A stretch of 64,000 nucleotides of DNA from Pseudolabrys sp. (GCA_030655215.1 JAURVZ010000060.1:1-64000); one strand, 5' to 3'. Positions 53,938-63,080 are shown, counted from the first letter of the stretch. Numbers and translations are program-made. Notes: a model not told the origin generated them from the letters alone.

Positions 53938-56040
53938 ATGAAGTTCGAACCCGGTCACAACGTCTGGCGCGTCGCGCACAGCCGGCGTGCGGCTATGCTG
54001 GTCGATGCGGCCGACTATTTCGCCGCCATCCGCAGCGCCATGATCAAGGCCGAGCGGTCGATCATGATCGCCGGCTGGGACATTCACAGCCAGACCCGGC
54101 TGGTTGGCCCGACGGGCGAAGTGGATGACGGTTACCCGGCGCCCTTTGCCGAATTCCTGACTGCTTTGGTGAAGGAGCGCCCCGAACTCAAGGTGCGCAT
54201 CCTGCTCTGGGACTTCTCGATGCTCTATGCGGCGGAACGCGACCCGTTCCCGACCATGACCTTGCACTGGAAGACCCCGCACAATATCCGCTTCTGCCTC
54301 GACGACAGGGTGCCGATCGGCTCGTCGCAGCACCAGAAGCTGGTCGTGGTCGATGATTGCGTCGGTTTCAGCGGCGGCCTCGACATCACCATCCGGCGCT
54401 GGGACACCAGCAAGCACGAATTCAACGACCCGCACAGAGTCGATCCGGCCGGCAAACCTTATCCGCCATTCCACGACGTGCAGATGGTGGTGGATGGCGA
54501 CGCCGCAGAAGCTCTCGGCGATTTGATGCGCGACCGCTGGCTGTGCGCGGCCTATGAGAAAGTGCCGGCCTACAAGTCGTGTTCAGGAAACTGGCCGGAC
54601 AATGTCACGCCGGATTTCCACGATGCCGACATCGCCATTTCGCGCACCCAGCCGCGTTTCGACGAACTGCCGCAGGCGCGTGAGGTCGAGGCATTATTCT
54701 TTGACATGATCGATACGGCCGAGCGCACGATCTACATCGAGAACCAGTTTCTCACCGCGCTGCCGATTGCCAACAGGCTGGCCAGCCGCTTGCGCGAAAA
54801 GCCCGAACTGGAAGCACTGATCATCACGCCGCAGTCGCACGTTTCGTGGCTTGAGGTGCAAAGCATGCGCGCGGGCAGGGCGCGGTTTTCGGCGGTGCTG
54901 GAGGAGTTCGGCGAGCGCGTGTGGGTTTGCTATCCGGAAGTCGCGCAGGGCGAGGAAAAGACCCTGACCATGGTGCACTCCAAGGTGATGATCGTTGACG
55001 ACACGATCCTGCGCATTGGCTCGGCCAATCTCAACAACCGTTCGATGGGCACCGACACTGAATGCGACCTGACCGTTGTTGCCGCCAATGATGAGCAGCG
55101 CGCCAGCATCGTCGCCATGCGCAACCGGCTGCTGGCCGACCATTGCGGCGTCACCGAAGCCGACGCCGCTGCGGCGGTTGACCAGCACAAGGGCGCGCTG
55201 ATTGCCGCGGCGCGCGGGCTCAGCGGCAACGGCCATGCCTTGCGCGACATCATTGAGGACTCAACGACCTCGCCGGAGGCTTTCGCCTTGATCTCGGGCG
55301 TTGCCGATCCGGAAAAGCCGATCGGTGCCGAGGAATTCGTCAGCAACATGTTTGGAGGTTTCGTGCCAGCCCGCAATTTTTCGACAGTGCTCAAGGTAGT
55401 CCTGGCCGGTGTCGTGATTGTCATGCTGGCGCTAATTTGGCAGTTCGTACCGCTGGCGCGGCCCGACGCAGTGCGCGAGATGCTGGCCGATCTCAACGGC
55501 AACACTTTCGCGCCGCTGATTGTTGTCGGCGCCTTCATTGTCGCCGGCTCGCTGATGTTCCCGGTGACGGTGCTGATTGCCGCAACGGCGGCTGCCTTCG
55601 GCCCGTGGCTCGGCTTCGCTTATGCCGGCATTGGCGCGCTGGCCAGCGCGCTGGTTACTTACGGCATCGGCGCAGCGCTCGGCAAACGCACCTTGCGCAA
55701 TCTGCTGGGCCCAAAGCTTAACCGCGTGCGCCAGAGCGTTGCCAAACGCGGGGTTATCGCGGTGGCGGCGATCCGGCTGGTGCCGGTCGCACCGTTCACA
55801 GTGGTCAACCTCGCGGCGGGCGCAAGCTCAATCCCGGTGTTCGATTATATGGTTGGCACGTTCATCGGCATGTTGCCCGGCATGATCATGATCTCGGCCG
55901 TCGGCAATCAGTTTGCCCGCATCATGACAAATCCGACGGCGCTCGATCTCGGCCTGTTGGCCGCGGCAGTGGCCGCCTGGATCGGTTTGTCGATCGGCCT
56001 GCAGGTTGTGATTTCGCGTTACTGGAGCCCCAGCCGGTGA
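53938..56040 (+). CDS. Phospholipase D/cardiolipin synthase-like protein fused to a VTT (DedA-like) membrane domain
   Basis: ATG 53938 gives 700 residues. Two HKD motifs are intact: HQKLVVVDD (H132) and HSKVMIVDD (H347), each with the following GG or GS-N segments (FSGGLDITIRRWD, RIGSANLNNRS). From about 478 a VTT domain follows with several membrane helices (GSLMFPVTVLIAATAAAFGP, AIRLVPVAPFTVVNLAAG). The head domain probably works on phospholipids at the membrane, and VTT proteins act in lipid scrambling. The gene overlaps the next by 4 bases (GTGA), suggesting a joint function. Confidence 0.92.
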   Translation: MKFEPGHNVWRVAHSRRAAMLVDAADYFAAIRSAMIKAERSIMIAGWDIHSQTRLVGPTGEVDDGYPAPFAEFLTALVKERPELKVRILLWDFSMLYAAERDPFPTMTLHWKTPHNIRFCLDDRVPIGSSQHQKLVVVDDCVGFSGGLDITIRRWDTSKHEFNDPHRVDPAGKPYPPFHDVQMVVDGDAAEALGDLMRDRWLCAAYEKVPAYKSCSGNWPDNVTPDFHDADIAISRTQPRFDELPQAREVEALFFDMIDTAERTIYIENQFLTALPIANRLASRLREKPELEALIITPQSHVSWLEVQSMRAGRARFSAVLEEFGERVWVCYPEVAQGEEKTLTMVHSKVMIVDDTILRIGSANLNNRSMGTDTECDLTVVAANDEQRASIVAMRNRLLADHCGVTEADAAAAVDQHKGALIAAARGLSGNGHALRDIIEDSTTSPEAFALISGVADPEKPIGAEEFVSNMFGGFVPARNFSTVLKVVLAGVVIVMLALIWQFVPLARPDAVREMLADLNGNTFAPLIVVGAFIVAGSLMFPVTVLIAATAAAFGPWLGFAYAGIGALASALVTYGIGAALGKRTLRNLLGPKLNRVRQSVAKRGVIAVAAIRLVPVAPFTVVNLAAGASSIPVFDYMVGTFIGMLPGMIMISAVGNQFARIMTNPTALDLGLLAAAVAAWIGLSIGLQVVISRYWSPSR

Positions 56041-56744
56041 GGGCGAACCGGGCGGACACTGTCCGTGTCATGACGTGGAATATTCACGGCACGTTCGGCC
56101 GCAATCCTCGTTTCGATCTGGCGCAAGTGGTCAAGCTGGTCAGGCGTTGGGACCCCGACATCGTCGCTTTGCAAGAAGTCGATTCCCGCCGCGCTTTGGC
56201 CGGCGGCGCCAATCCGTTTGAGTTTCTCACCACGGCGGTCGGCATTTACGGCATTGGCGCCAAGTCGATTACAAGCGCCGACGGCGACTATGGCCAGATG
56301 CTGATCAGCCGCTTCCCGGTGACATCGCATGAGATCCGCGACATCTCGTTCGGCGAACGCGAACCGCGCCGCGCCATTCGCGCCGTGGTGGAAACGCCGC
56401 AGGGCCCGCTGATCGTCGTCGCCACGCATCTCGGCCTGAGCATTAGTGAGCGGCGGAGGCAGGCGCAGGCGCTTGTCGAACTCTCAGCGGGCGATGCGCC
56501 CGCGGTGGTGATCGGCGATTTCAACGACTGGTTCTGGCCCGGCTCAGTGCGCGCCGTGCTGTCGAAGACCTTGCGCGGACGCACCGGCTATCGCACGTTT
56601 CCATCGGCTTTTCCGCTGCTGCGCCTCGACCGCATTTATTGCCGGCCGGCGCAGGCTATGGTGGCGACGTTCGTCGACCGCGAGGCGAGGGCGTTGTCCG
56701 ACCATTTGCCGGTGATCGCCGATTTCCGTATCGCCACCGCATAA
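56037..56744 (+). CDS. Endonuclease/exonuclease/phosphatase-family protein
   Basis: A GTG at 56037, overlapping the phospholipase stop by 4 bases, gives 235 residues. EEP-fold motifs: MTWNIHGTFGRNP, IVALQEVDSRRA (metal Glu), VVATHLGLSISERRRQ, IGDFNDWFWPG (Asp/Asn), and SDHLPVIADFR (catalytic His). The catalytic set is complete. It may hydrolyse phosphodiesters of lipids or nucleic acid. The coupling with PLD-VTT points to lipid head-group work. Confidence 0.9.
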   Translation: MRANRADTVRVMTWNIHGTFGRNPRFDLAQVVKLVRRWDPDIVALQEVDSRRALAGGANPFEFLTTAVGIYGIGAKSITSADGDYGQMLISRFPVTSHEIRDISFGEREPRRAIRAVVETPQGPLIVVATHLGLSISERRRQAQALVELSAGDAPAVVIGDFNDWFWPGSVRAVLSKTLRGRTGYRTFPSAFPLLRLDRIYCRPAQAMVATFVDREARALSDHLPVIADFRIATA

Positions 56745-56748
56745 GCGA

Positions 56749-56772
56749 AAGCCCGGCACAATGGCCGGGCTT
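56749..56772. terminator. Bidirectional hairpin between the EEP and CsbD genes
   Basis: AAGCCCGGC (56749-56757) pairs perfectly with GCCGGGCTT (56764-56772) around ACAATG. Genes converge on it from both sides (stops at 56744 and 56800). The minus strand has a short T-rich tail, so it should terminate csbD best. Confidence 0.7.
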
Positions 56773-56799
56773 ACTGTAACCGTATTCGAAGTGCCGAAC

Positions 56800-56982
56800 T
56801 TACTTGTCGACAGCTTCCCGGATCTTGTCCTTAGCGCCGCCGACGGCGTTCTGGATCTTGCCGCTGACCTGATCGGCCTTGCCCTCGGTTTCAAGCTTGG
56901 CGTCGCCGGTCACTTTGCCCGCGACTTCCTTCACTTTACCCTTGGCCTGATCGAGGCTGCCTTCGATGCGATCTTTATCCAT
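56800..56982 (-). CDS. CsbD-family stress protein
   Basis: The 60-residue product MDKDRIEGSLDQAKGKVKEV... is a CsbD protein: a small, highly charged, mostly helical stress protein with two similar halves (AKGKVKEVAGKVTGD and DQVSGKIQNAVGGAKDK). AGAGGA precedes the ATG at 56982. An exact EcfG-type promoter lies at 57024-57048, about 40 bases upstream, so general-stress control is likely. Its molecular role is unknown in any species. Confidence 0.9.
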   Translation of the reverse strand: MDKDRIEGSLDQAKGKVKEVAGKVTGDAKLETEGKADQVSGKIQNAVGGAKDKIREAVDK

Positions 56983-57023
56983 AATAATCCTCTTTCATTT
57001 GCGTCTTTGAAACTCGCAATATC

Positions 57024-57048
57024 AACGCGCCGCATCACTGTCCGTTCC
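57024..57048 (-). promoter_or_regulatory. EcfG-type general-stress promoter of csbD
   Basis: On the minus strand, GGAAC (57044-57048), 16 bases, then CGTT (57024-57027), an exact consensus match. The start codon lies 42 bases downstream. Confidence 0.75.
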
Positions 57049-57090
57049 GCAGTGCAATGTGATCATCTGGTGACAGCACAGAGGCGGAGA

Positions 57091-57125
57091 CAAAGAAAAG
57101 CCGCGTCAGAAAAATCTGACGCGGC
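57091..57125 (-). terminator. Terminator of the exported low-complexity protein gene (57151-57534)
   Basis: On the minus strand an 11-bp perfect stem (plus-strand arms 57100-57110 and 57115-57125, loop AAAA) is followed by TTTTCTTTG. It lies 26 bases after the stop at 57151. Confidence 0.85.
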
Positions 57126-57150
57126 CAATCTCAGTTCTTGCTAGCAGTCG

Positions 57151-57534
57151 TTACTTAACGGCGGCCGGCGGGATCTTGGTGGTGTCGGCCGGGCTCGGCG
57201 CGCCGGTGCCGGTGGTCGACGGCTTGGCGCCCATCGCGCCGCCGCTCTGCGTCTGCGTGCCGGTCGACTGCATGCCGCTCTTACCAGCCTGGGCTTCGCC
57301 CGAGGCGGAAGCATTCGGCGCTGCCGGCGAGGTGTCAGTCGTGTTGGTCGGCTTCACGGCGCTGGAACCGGCCGGGTTGGCCTGCTGCATGCCGCTGTTC
57401 GTCTGCGCGCCGGTCTGCTTGGTATCGGTCGCGGCGGCATTCGGATTGCCCGGCGAAACAGTGGTCTGCGCGGAAGCAACCGACATACCGGCGACGAGGG
57501 CGGCAACGGCAGTCATGGTGGCGAGCGTTTTCAT
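57151..57534 (-). CDS. Exported low-complexity protein of unknown function
   Basis: The 127-residue product has a signal peptide (MKTLATMTAVAALVAGMSVASA/Q). The rest is low-complexity: Ala, Thr, Pro, Ser, Gly and Gln (TDTKQTGAQTNSGMQQANP, SGGAMGAKPSTTGTGAPSP). It is probably disordered and secreted to the periplasm. AGGAGG-like sequence precedes the ATG. A near-match EcfG promoter lies at 57621-57645, and its own terminator follows. It sits between two stress-type genes, so it is probably part of that regulon. Confidence 0.75.
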   Translation of the reverse strand: MKTLATMTAVAALVAGMSVASAQTTVSPGNPNAAATDTKQTGAQTNSGMQQANPAGSSAVKPTNTTDTSPAAPNASASGEAQAGKSGMQSTGTQTQSGGAMGAKPSTTGTGAPSPADTTKIPPAAVK

Positions 57535-57620
57535 AAAAATCCTCCGTGGTGGGTTGGAAAACTCGGGTGAATGGTCGTTTCGGAATTCGTGGGTGCGCTT
57601 GTTTCGTTACACGTGAAGAC

Positions 57621-57645
57621 AACATGTCGGGCGGAACATGGTTCC
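57621..57645 (-). promoter_or_regulatory. Near-match EcfG-type promoter
   Basis: On the minus strand, GGAAC (57641-57645), 16 bases, then TGTT (57621-57624); the consensus is CGTT. It lies 87 bases upstream of the ATG at 57534. Confidence 0.5.
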
Positions 57646-57701
57646 GTTGGAACTCTGTGATTTGGTAAACGGCAATGACTTATGCTTGATGCTGCAACGC
57701 A

Positions 57702-57730
57702 AACGGCGCGGAACATTGTTCCGCGCCGTT
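57702..57730 (-). terminator. Hairpin after the DUF1236 gene
   Basis: A 13-bp perfect stem (57702-57714 with 57718-57730, loop ATT) lies 20 bases after the stop of the DUF1236 gene on the minus strand. Only a weak T-rich tail follows. Confidence 0.65.
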
Positions 57731-57749
57731 GCAGTGCACGAGTTCCGAA

Positions 57750-58406
57750 TTACGCGTCGAGGATCGCAACGATCTCATGCGTGCCCGGATCGAGAATCAA
57801 AATCTGATTGCCGACCAGGATGTAATCGTAGCCACGCCATTCCGGATAAACGGTGATGACCTCGCTCGGCAGCGGATAGTAACGCACGCTCGATGGCACA
57901 CGCGTGCCGACGCGGATCGACACATTGAGTGAAACCGGCTGAACCTTCTGCTGCCGGATCACAGTGGTGATCTTGCTGCGCTGTTCGGTGGAAAGACGCG
58001 CCGCGCCAGCGGCGCCTTGTCCGGTGGTTGATCGCTGCGCATCGGCCGGTGCAGTCTTCGCCCCGTCCGCCGAACTCTTGGTCTCCGACTTGGTCTCGGC
58101 CTTCGCCGCAGCGGGCGGCACCTTCATGTCGGTCTTGGCATCGGCGGCATTCTTCGCTGGTGCCGCAGGCACTTGGGCCTTCTGCGCTGGGTCAGCAGCC
58201 TTGGGCGCTGCAGGTGTTTGCGCCTGCGTTGCCGGACGTACCGGCGCCGCCGGCGCTATCTTTTCCGCCGGTGCATTCTGTTGCGCGGCCGGAGCTGGTT
58301 GCGCCGGGGCCTGACCTTGCGCCGGCGCAGGAGCCTGCGCCAAGGCGTTGCCCGCGCCCAACATCAAGATGATGGCCGCGGTCGAAAGAAGCTGTGTCCG
58401 TTTCAT
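57750..58406 (-). CDS. DUF1236-family exported protein
   Basis: ATG 58406, after GGAGAA, gives 218 residues. It has a signal peptide (cut near ALA/QA), about 115 residues of Ala/Pro/Lys-rich low complexity (AQGQAPAQPAPAAQ, KAADPAQKAQ), and a C-terminal DUF1236 domain (TVIRQQKVQPVSLNVSIRVGTRVPSSVRYYPLPSEV, GYDYILVGNQILILDPGTHEIVAIL). DUF1236 is nearly confined to rhizobia and of unknown role, likely envelope-associated. An exact EcfG promoter lies at 58449-58474. Confidence 0.88.
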   Translation of the reverse strand: MKRTQLLSTAAIILMLGAGNALAQAPAPAQGQAPAQPAPAAQQNAPAEKIAPAAPVRPATQAQTPAAPKAADPAQKAQVPAAPAKNAADAKTDMKVPPAAAKAETKSETKSSADGAKTAPADAQRSTTGQGAAGAARLSTEQRSKITTVIRQQKVQPVSLNVSIRVGTRVPSSVRYYPLPSEVITVYPEWRGYDYILVGNQILILDPGTHEIVAILDA

Positions 58407-58448
58407 GGTCTTCTCCATGTCATTACCGCCCGATAATCGATGGTGAAG

Positions 58449-58474
58449 AACGTCAAGCGCCGCAGGTCCGTTCC
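58449..58474 (-). promoter_or_regulatory. EcfG-type general-stress promoter of the DUF1236 gene
   Basis: On the minus strand, GGAAC (58470-58474), 17 bases, then CGTT (58449-58452), an exact match to the GGAAC-N16/17-CGTT form. It lies 43 bases before ATG 58406. Confidence 0.75.
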
Positions 58475-58505
58475 ACGGCGCCTGAAGCGGACGTTTAGCC
58501 GCCGT

Positions 58506-58853
58506 TCATTTTACCGCTGCGGTGATAACGATCTCAACGAGATGCGGCGGTTCGAGATCGACACCAAGGCAGGCGCGCATCGGCGGATTGTCATTGTCGA
58601 CCCACTCATCCCAGGCCTTGTTCATCTCGGCCTTGCGCGTGATGTCGGCGATATAGACGATCGCCGACAGGATGCGGCTTTTGTCGGTGCCGGCCATGGC
58701 CAGGCTCTCATCGATCCGCTTCAGCGCATTGACCGTCTGCTCGTAAATGCCCGGCGGCGCCGGATCGGGCGTAACGGCCACGGTGAGCACCAGTCCATTG
58801 TGGACGACAGCGCGGCTGCGGGTCGGGGTGAGGCCGGGAAAGCGGGTGATCAT
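58506..58853 (-). CDS. RidA/YjgF-family protein
   Basis: ATG 58853, with AGGAG 8 bases upstream, gives 115 residues. RidA marks: RAVVHNGLVLTVAV, QTVNALKRIDESLAMAGTDKSRILSAIVYIADITRKAEMNKAWDEW, and PPMRACLGVDLEPPHLVEI, including the catalytic Arg in MRACL. It should deaminate reactive enamines/imines in the cytosol. Its short C-terminus matches the group close to RidA. A second, exported, RidA is at 60871. Confidence 0.88.
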   Translation of the reverse strand: MITRFPGLTPTRSRAVVHNGLVLTVAVTPDPAPPGIYEQTVNALKRIDESLAMAGTDKSRILSAIVYIADITRKAEMNKAWDEWVDNDNPPMRACLGVDLEPPHLVEIVITAAVK

Positions 58854-58966
58854 TGAGGGTCTCCTGTCTGCGATCAAGGCGCTCAGCCTAACCCAGCCGG
58901 CGGCGTTTCCTAAACCCTCCCGGCGCGCCATAGTGGCGTCCGAGACCTGAGAATCGGAGGTGCGGT

Positions 58967-60574
58967 GTGGCGCAGATCGGCAATCCCATCGACAGCAGCG
59001 CGGCTGACTACCAAGCCAATGCCGCCCGCATGCAGGAGCTGGTCAAGGAGCTGCAGGCCAAGCGCACTGAGGCGGCCTTTGGCGGTCCGGCCCGCGCCCG
59101 CGAGCGCCATGTCGGCCGCGGCAAGCTGTTGCCGCGCGACCGCGTCATGAATCTGATCGATCCGGGCTCGCCTTTTCTCGAACTGTCGCCGCTTGCCGCC
59201 AACCAGATGTATGACGACGCCATTCACGGCGCCGGCCTGATCACCGGCATTGGCCGCATCGAAGGCCGCGAATGCATGGTCGTGTGCAATGACTCGACGA
59301 TCAAAGGCGGCACCTATTATCCGCTGACAGTAAAGAAGCACCTGCGCGCGCAGGAGATCGCCCGCGAGAACCGGTTGCCTTGCATCTATCTGGTGGACAG
59401 CGGCGGCGCCAACCTGCCGCATCAAACGGAAGTGTTTCCCGACCGCGAGCACTTCGGTCGCATTTTCTATAATCAGGCGACGATGTCGGCGCTACGCATT
59501 CCGCAAATCGCCGTTGTCATGGGCTCGTGCACGGCGGGCGGCGCCTATGTGCCGGCGATGTCGGACGAGAGCATCATCGTCAAGAACCAGGGCACCATCT
59601 TTCTCGGCGGTCCGCCTTTGGTAAAGGCGGCGACAGGCGAGGTGGTCAGCGCCGAGGATCTCGGCGGCGGCGACCTGCATGCGCGCCGCTCCGGCGTTGT
59701 CGATCATCTGGCGCAGGACGATCATCATGCTTTGTCGCTGGCGCGCCGCATCGTCGCCAATTTGAACGTCAAGAAGAACCCGGACATCCCGCTAACGGCG
59801 CCGCGCAATCCGTTGTTCGACATCGATGAGCTCGACGGCATCGTGCCGGCTGACCTGAAGAAGCAATATGATATTCGCGAAGTCATTGCCCGGCTGGTCG
59901 ATGGCTCCGAATTCGACGAGTTCAAGCAGCTTTACGGCACGACGCTCGTCACTGGCTTTGCCCGCATTCACGGCATGCCGGTCGGCATTCTCGGCAATAA
60001 CGGCATTCTGTTTTCCGAGAGCGCGCTGAAGGCGGCGCACTTCATCGAGCTGTGCAGCCAGCGCCGCATTCCACTGCTGTTCATGCAGAACATTGTCGGC
60101 TTCATGGTCGGCCGCGAATATGAAGTTGGCGGCATTGCCAAGGACGGGGCCAAGATGGTGACCGCGGTGGCGAGCGCGCAGGTGCCGAAGGTGACGCTCA
60201 TCCTCGGCGGCTCTTATGGCGCCGGCAATTACGGCATGTGCGGCCGCGCGCACGGCCCGCGCTTTCTGTTCTCATGGCCGAACTCGCGCATCTCGGTGAT
60301 GGGCGGCGAGCAGGCGGCCTCCGTGCTCGCCACCGTCAAGCGCGACAATATCGAAGCCGGCGGCGGCGCGTGGTCGGCGGAAGAGGAGGAAGACTTCAAG
60401 GCGCCGATCCGCGATCAATACGAAGAAGAGGGCAATCCCTATTATGCCACCGCAAGGCTGTGGGACGACGGCATCATTGCGCCAAGCGAGACGAGGCGGG
60501 TGCTGGCCTTGGCGTTCAGTGCGGCGCTGAATGCGCCAGTGCCGGAGACAAGGTTTGGCGTGTTCAGAATGTAA
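58967..60574 (+). CDS. mccB: Methylcrotonyl-CoA carboxylase beta (carboxyltransferase) subunit
   Basis: A GTG at 58967, with GGAGG upstream, gives 535 residues, the usual size for MccB (PccB is near 510). Acyl-CoA site: [31 protein letters not shown]; biotin-binding: [20 protein letters not shown]. It moves CO2 to 3-methylcrotonyl-CoA in leucine breakdown. No biotin carboxylase (mccA) is adjacent, so the alpha subunit must be elsewhere. The small protein at 60602 follows by 27 bases. Confidence 0.9.
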   Translation: MAQIGNPIDSSAADYQANAARMQELVKELQAKRTEAAFGGPARARERHVGRGKLLPRDRVMNLIDPGSPFLELSPLAANQMYDDAIHGAGLITGIGRIEGRECMVVCNDSTIKGGTYYPLTVKKHLRAQEIARENRLPCIYLVDSGGANLPHQTEVFPDREHFGRIFYNQATMSALRIPQIAVVMGSCTAGGAYVPAMSDESIIVKNQGTIFLGGPPLVKAATGEVVSAEDLGGGDLHARRSGVVDHLAQDDHHALSLARRIVANLNVKKNPDIPLTAPRNPLFDIDELDGIVPADLKKQYDIREVIARLVDGSEFDEFKQLYGTTLVTGFARIHGMPVGILGNNGILFSESALKAAHFIELCSQRRIPLLFMQNIVGFMVGREYEVGGIAKDGAKMVTAVASAQVPKVTLILGGSYGAGNYGMCGRAHGPRFLFSWPNSRISVMGGEQAASVLATVKRDNIEAGGGAWSAEEEEDFKAPIRDQYEEEGNPYYATARLWDDGIIAPSETRRVLALAFSAALNAPVPETRFGVFRM

Positions 60575-60601
60575 GGGCGGCGCCATTGGCGGCGTTGACG
60601 C

Positions 60602-60811
60602 ATGACAGACAAAAAGCGCGGCGGATTCGATTGGGAAGTCTATTTCGTTTACTTCGACGGCGAGAATGACAGCATGGCGGTTTCCGCATGCTGGACCGTG
60701 GAAGAGGCCGCGGCTGAAGCGCGAACGTCACTGAACGCCTTTTGCAAGAACGACGACGAGAAAGATCAGTTCGAGATTGTTGCCGTTGTCCGGTCGGACG
60801 CGGAGATCTGA
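60602..60811 (+). CDS. Small protein of unknown function after mccB
   Basis: The 69-residue product MTDKKRGGFDWEVYFVYFDG... is a small soluble domain rich in acidic residues (EEAAAEARTSLNAFCKNDDEKDQFEIVAVV). It lies 27 bases after mccB. I recognise no family. It may be cotranscribed with mccB and have an accessory role, but that is only suggested by position. Confidence 0.65.
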   Translation: MTDKKRGGFDWEVYFVYFDGENDSMAVSACWTVEEAAAEARTSLNAFCKNDDEKDQFEIVAVVRSDAEI

Positions 60812-60830
60812 GGTTTGGTTTGGTCAAGAT

Positions 60831-60860
60831 GTGAGGGCCGGCACCGTCGCCGACCCTCAC
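60831..60860. terminator. Hairpin between convergent genes
   Basis: GTGAGGGCCGGC (60831-60842) pairs with GCCGACCCTCAC (60849-60860) with one mismatch. It sits between the small gene (stop 60811) and the exported RidA gene (stop 60871). It could act in either direction, but no T-run is present. Confidence 0.5.
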
Positions 60861-60870
60861 ATGTGTCCGA

Positions 60871-61344
60871 CTACTTAGCCGCCACGGCCGCGACAATATC
60901 GACCTCGATCATCATGCCCGGTCGCGCCAACTGCACGACGTTCAGGAACGTATGCGGCGGTGGCGGCAGGGTGCCGTAGGTTTCCTTGCGGCATTCCTGC
61001 ATTTCGGGGCGATAGCGCGGGTCGGTGACATAGGTCGTCGCCTTGACGATATCGGCGACGGTCGCGCCATTGGCGGCGAGAGCCTGCTTGATCTTCAGCC
61101 AGGTGAAGCGGCATTGCTCGAGGAAGTTGTCCTTGTGGCGCACGGAGCCGTCATCCGGGTCTTCGGCACCGATGCCGGCGAGATAGATGGTCTTCGCGGG
61201 ACCGGTCACGGTCGCGGCTTCCGAGAACGCGCCCGTGGCGAACTTGCTGTAGTTGTACATTTTCTTTTCGAATTGCTGCGCAAGGGCAGGCTGTGCCGCC
61301 ATGGCGGCGAGCAGCGAGGCGGCGATCAATAGACGTGAGAACAT
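60871..61344 (-). CDS. Exported RidA-family protein
   Basis: The 157-residue protein has a signal peptide (MFSRLLIAASLLAAMAAQPALA/Q), then a RidA domain: TGPAKTIYLAGIGAEDPDDGS, LKIKQALAANGATVADIVKATTYVTDPRYR, PPPPHTFLNVVQLARPGMMIEVDIVAAV. The catalytic Arg position (usually TRxxV) is instead HTFLNVVQLARPG, so activity is not certain. Periplasmic RidA proteins are less studied than cytosolic ones. A hairpin follows its stop. Confidence 0.85.
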   Translation of the reverse strand: MFSRLLIAASLLAAMAAQPALAQQFEKKMYNYSKFATGAFSEAATVTGPAKTIYLAGIGAEDPDDGSVRHKDNFLEQCRFTWLKIKQALAANGATVADIVKATTYVTDPRYRPEMQECRKETYGTLPPPPHTFLNVVQLARPGMMIEVDIVAAVAAK

Positions 61345-61396
61345 AGGCGCTCCTTCAGGGCTTGGATGTCGCGAAGTCCAAGCAAGTCCTGTGCCG

Positions 61397-62965
61397 CTAC
61401 TGGCTATAGAGCGTTGCGCGTGTGGAAACGGAATTGCTCCACTTGTCCGTATCGTAATCGGCGAATGACCGCAGGATGGCTTCGCGTTTTTCGGCGGGCA
61501 GAGTGTTGCTGAGAAGCAAATACATATGCCCTTTGACGCGGCCTTTGTAGCGAACAGCCGATATGGACGCGTCGCTCATCAAGGCTGGGGCTTCGACGAT
61601 GATCCGAGCATTGGGCGGTAGTGTTGCAATCAACTCCGGCGCGCCGAGATAAAAGAGGGCGTCGCGGCCTTCGGTGGCAAAGGCCTGTTGGATTGCCGCC
61701 AGTGACGAGGCATCGGCGTTCGGTTGTAACGTCCAGCTGTAACGCTCGACCGTTTGCTGTTGCGCGCTCATCACGCGCGCGCTGAAGGAAGCAAGGCCGT
61801 ACATCGACATCGTGCTGAACAGTGCGAGGAGGGCGTAGCGAACGCCGCGATGGATGCCCGGCCGCAACGCCATCGCCAGCAGGCACAAAAATAGGAGCAT
61901 GCCGACGGGGCGGAAATGCCGCTCTTCCAGTGGGATCGGCGCGCCACGCAAATACAACACCAGCATCAGCAACGTGAAGCCGCCGAGCATCAGCAATGAG
62001 AACCGCCTCACGACGCGCTCGTTCTCCGGTGCATTTCTGTCGAAGGCCAATGCTGCGGCGAGCAGCACGGCGACCGGCAACAAGCCGATCAGCACCAGCG
62101 CCGCATCATCGTGCAAAATCACGCGCCGAGGCGTCTGCGTCAGCCAGACAATGAAGTCCTGCCATGACAGCGCCGATGTCCACGGCGCACTCAAGGCGAA
62201 CGCGGCCCTCACAAAGCCAAAGCCTTGGCCACCACCGGTAAAATGCGTCACCGGCTTTGCCGCAAACCAGAAGACATAAACGAGCGCGACAGCGATCAGC
62301 GCACCAAACACGCCGCCGATCAGGCCGGGCGTGAGGCGGCGCGCCTGGACCATAGCCAGCATACCGGCTGCGCCGAAGGCGGATGCGACAACAATCAAGC
62401 CATTCAGCTTGGCGAGAAATCCGATAGCCGTGGCGACGAACGCGATTAGCATCGCCGTCATCAGTGTCACATGCGGTAAGCGCCATGCCGCCAGCACGAT
62501 CCATGGCGTCACCGCCTGCAGCAAAATTTCGCCGCCGCTGTAGATCCCGTAGGCGCTGCTCGAGAAGCGAAACGTTGCGATCAGCAGCGTGGCGGCCAAT
62601 GCCACGCGCGGCCCTAGATCAAATGCGCGCGCCACCGTGATCCAGCCAAGCAAGGCGGTGAGGTTACACAGCCCGGCAATCATCACGAGCGCGGTGCCGA
62701 GTCGCAGTCCGGTCAGCGTCAGCAGTCCGGGCACCAAATACTGCCCCGGGCTCCACCAGCTTGCCGCCTGCACGATGTCGCGCGAGATATCGGCCGGGTC
62801 CGGCCCAATCGCCGTATCGAACGGCGTGCTGTGCAACAGCCCATACCAGCGCGTCAGACCGAAGGCCGGGTCATAGGCGATGAAAGGCGGCGCCGTCAGG
62901 CTGATCGCCGTCATCGCGGCGACGATCAAGAGAGCCAGCACCTGCGCATGACGATAAGAGACCAT
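61397..62965 (-). CDS. Polytopic membrane protein of unknown function (glycosyltransferase-like)
   Basis: The 522-residue protein has about ten or more transmembrane helices and a soluble C-terminal domain (ALFYLGAPELIATLPPNARIIVEAPAL). The early motif YDPAFGLTRWYGLLHSTPFDT and the periplasmic loop resemble GT-C-type glycosyltransferases or related lipid-linked sugar proteins, but the usual Asp-Asp or Glu motifs are not evident. No operon neighbours are obvious. Assignment beyond polytopic membrane protein is speculative. Confidence 0.75.
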   Translation of the reverse strand: MVSYRHAQVLALLIVAAMTAISLTAPPFIAYDPAFGLTRWYGLLHSTPFDTAIGPDPADISRDIVQAASWWSPGQYLVPGLLTLTGLRLGTALVMIAGLCNLTALLGWITVARAFDLGPRVALAATLLIATFRFSSSAYGIYSGGEILLQAVTPWIVLAAWRLPHVTLMTAMLIAFVATAIGFLAKLNGLIVVASAFGAAGMLAMVQARRLTPGLIGGVFGALIAVALVYVFWFAAKPVTHFTGGGQGFGFVRAAFALSAPWTSALSWQDFIVWLTQTPRRVILHDDAALVLIGLLPVAVLLAAALAFDRNAPENERVVRRFSLLMLGGFTLLMLVLYLRGAPIPLEERHFRPVGMLLFLCLLAMALRPGIHRGVRYALLALFSTMSMYGLASFSARVMSAQQQTVERYSWTLQPNADASSLAAIQQAFATEGRDALFYLGAPELIATLPPNARIIVEAPALMSDASISAVRYKGRVKGHMYLLLSNTLPAEKREAILRSFADYDTDKWSNSVSTRATLYSQ

Positions 62966-63080
62966 GCGCCATCTTACAGCTCAGGCGTGTGCAGTAATCA
63001 ATGCGCACGGGTCTGAACGCGAAAGCCGGCGGCGTCGAAACGCCACCGGCTCAAAATAGCTCGACGTGCCGCCGCCGACA

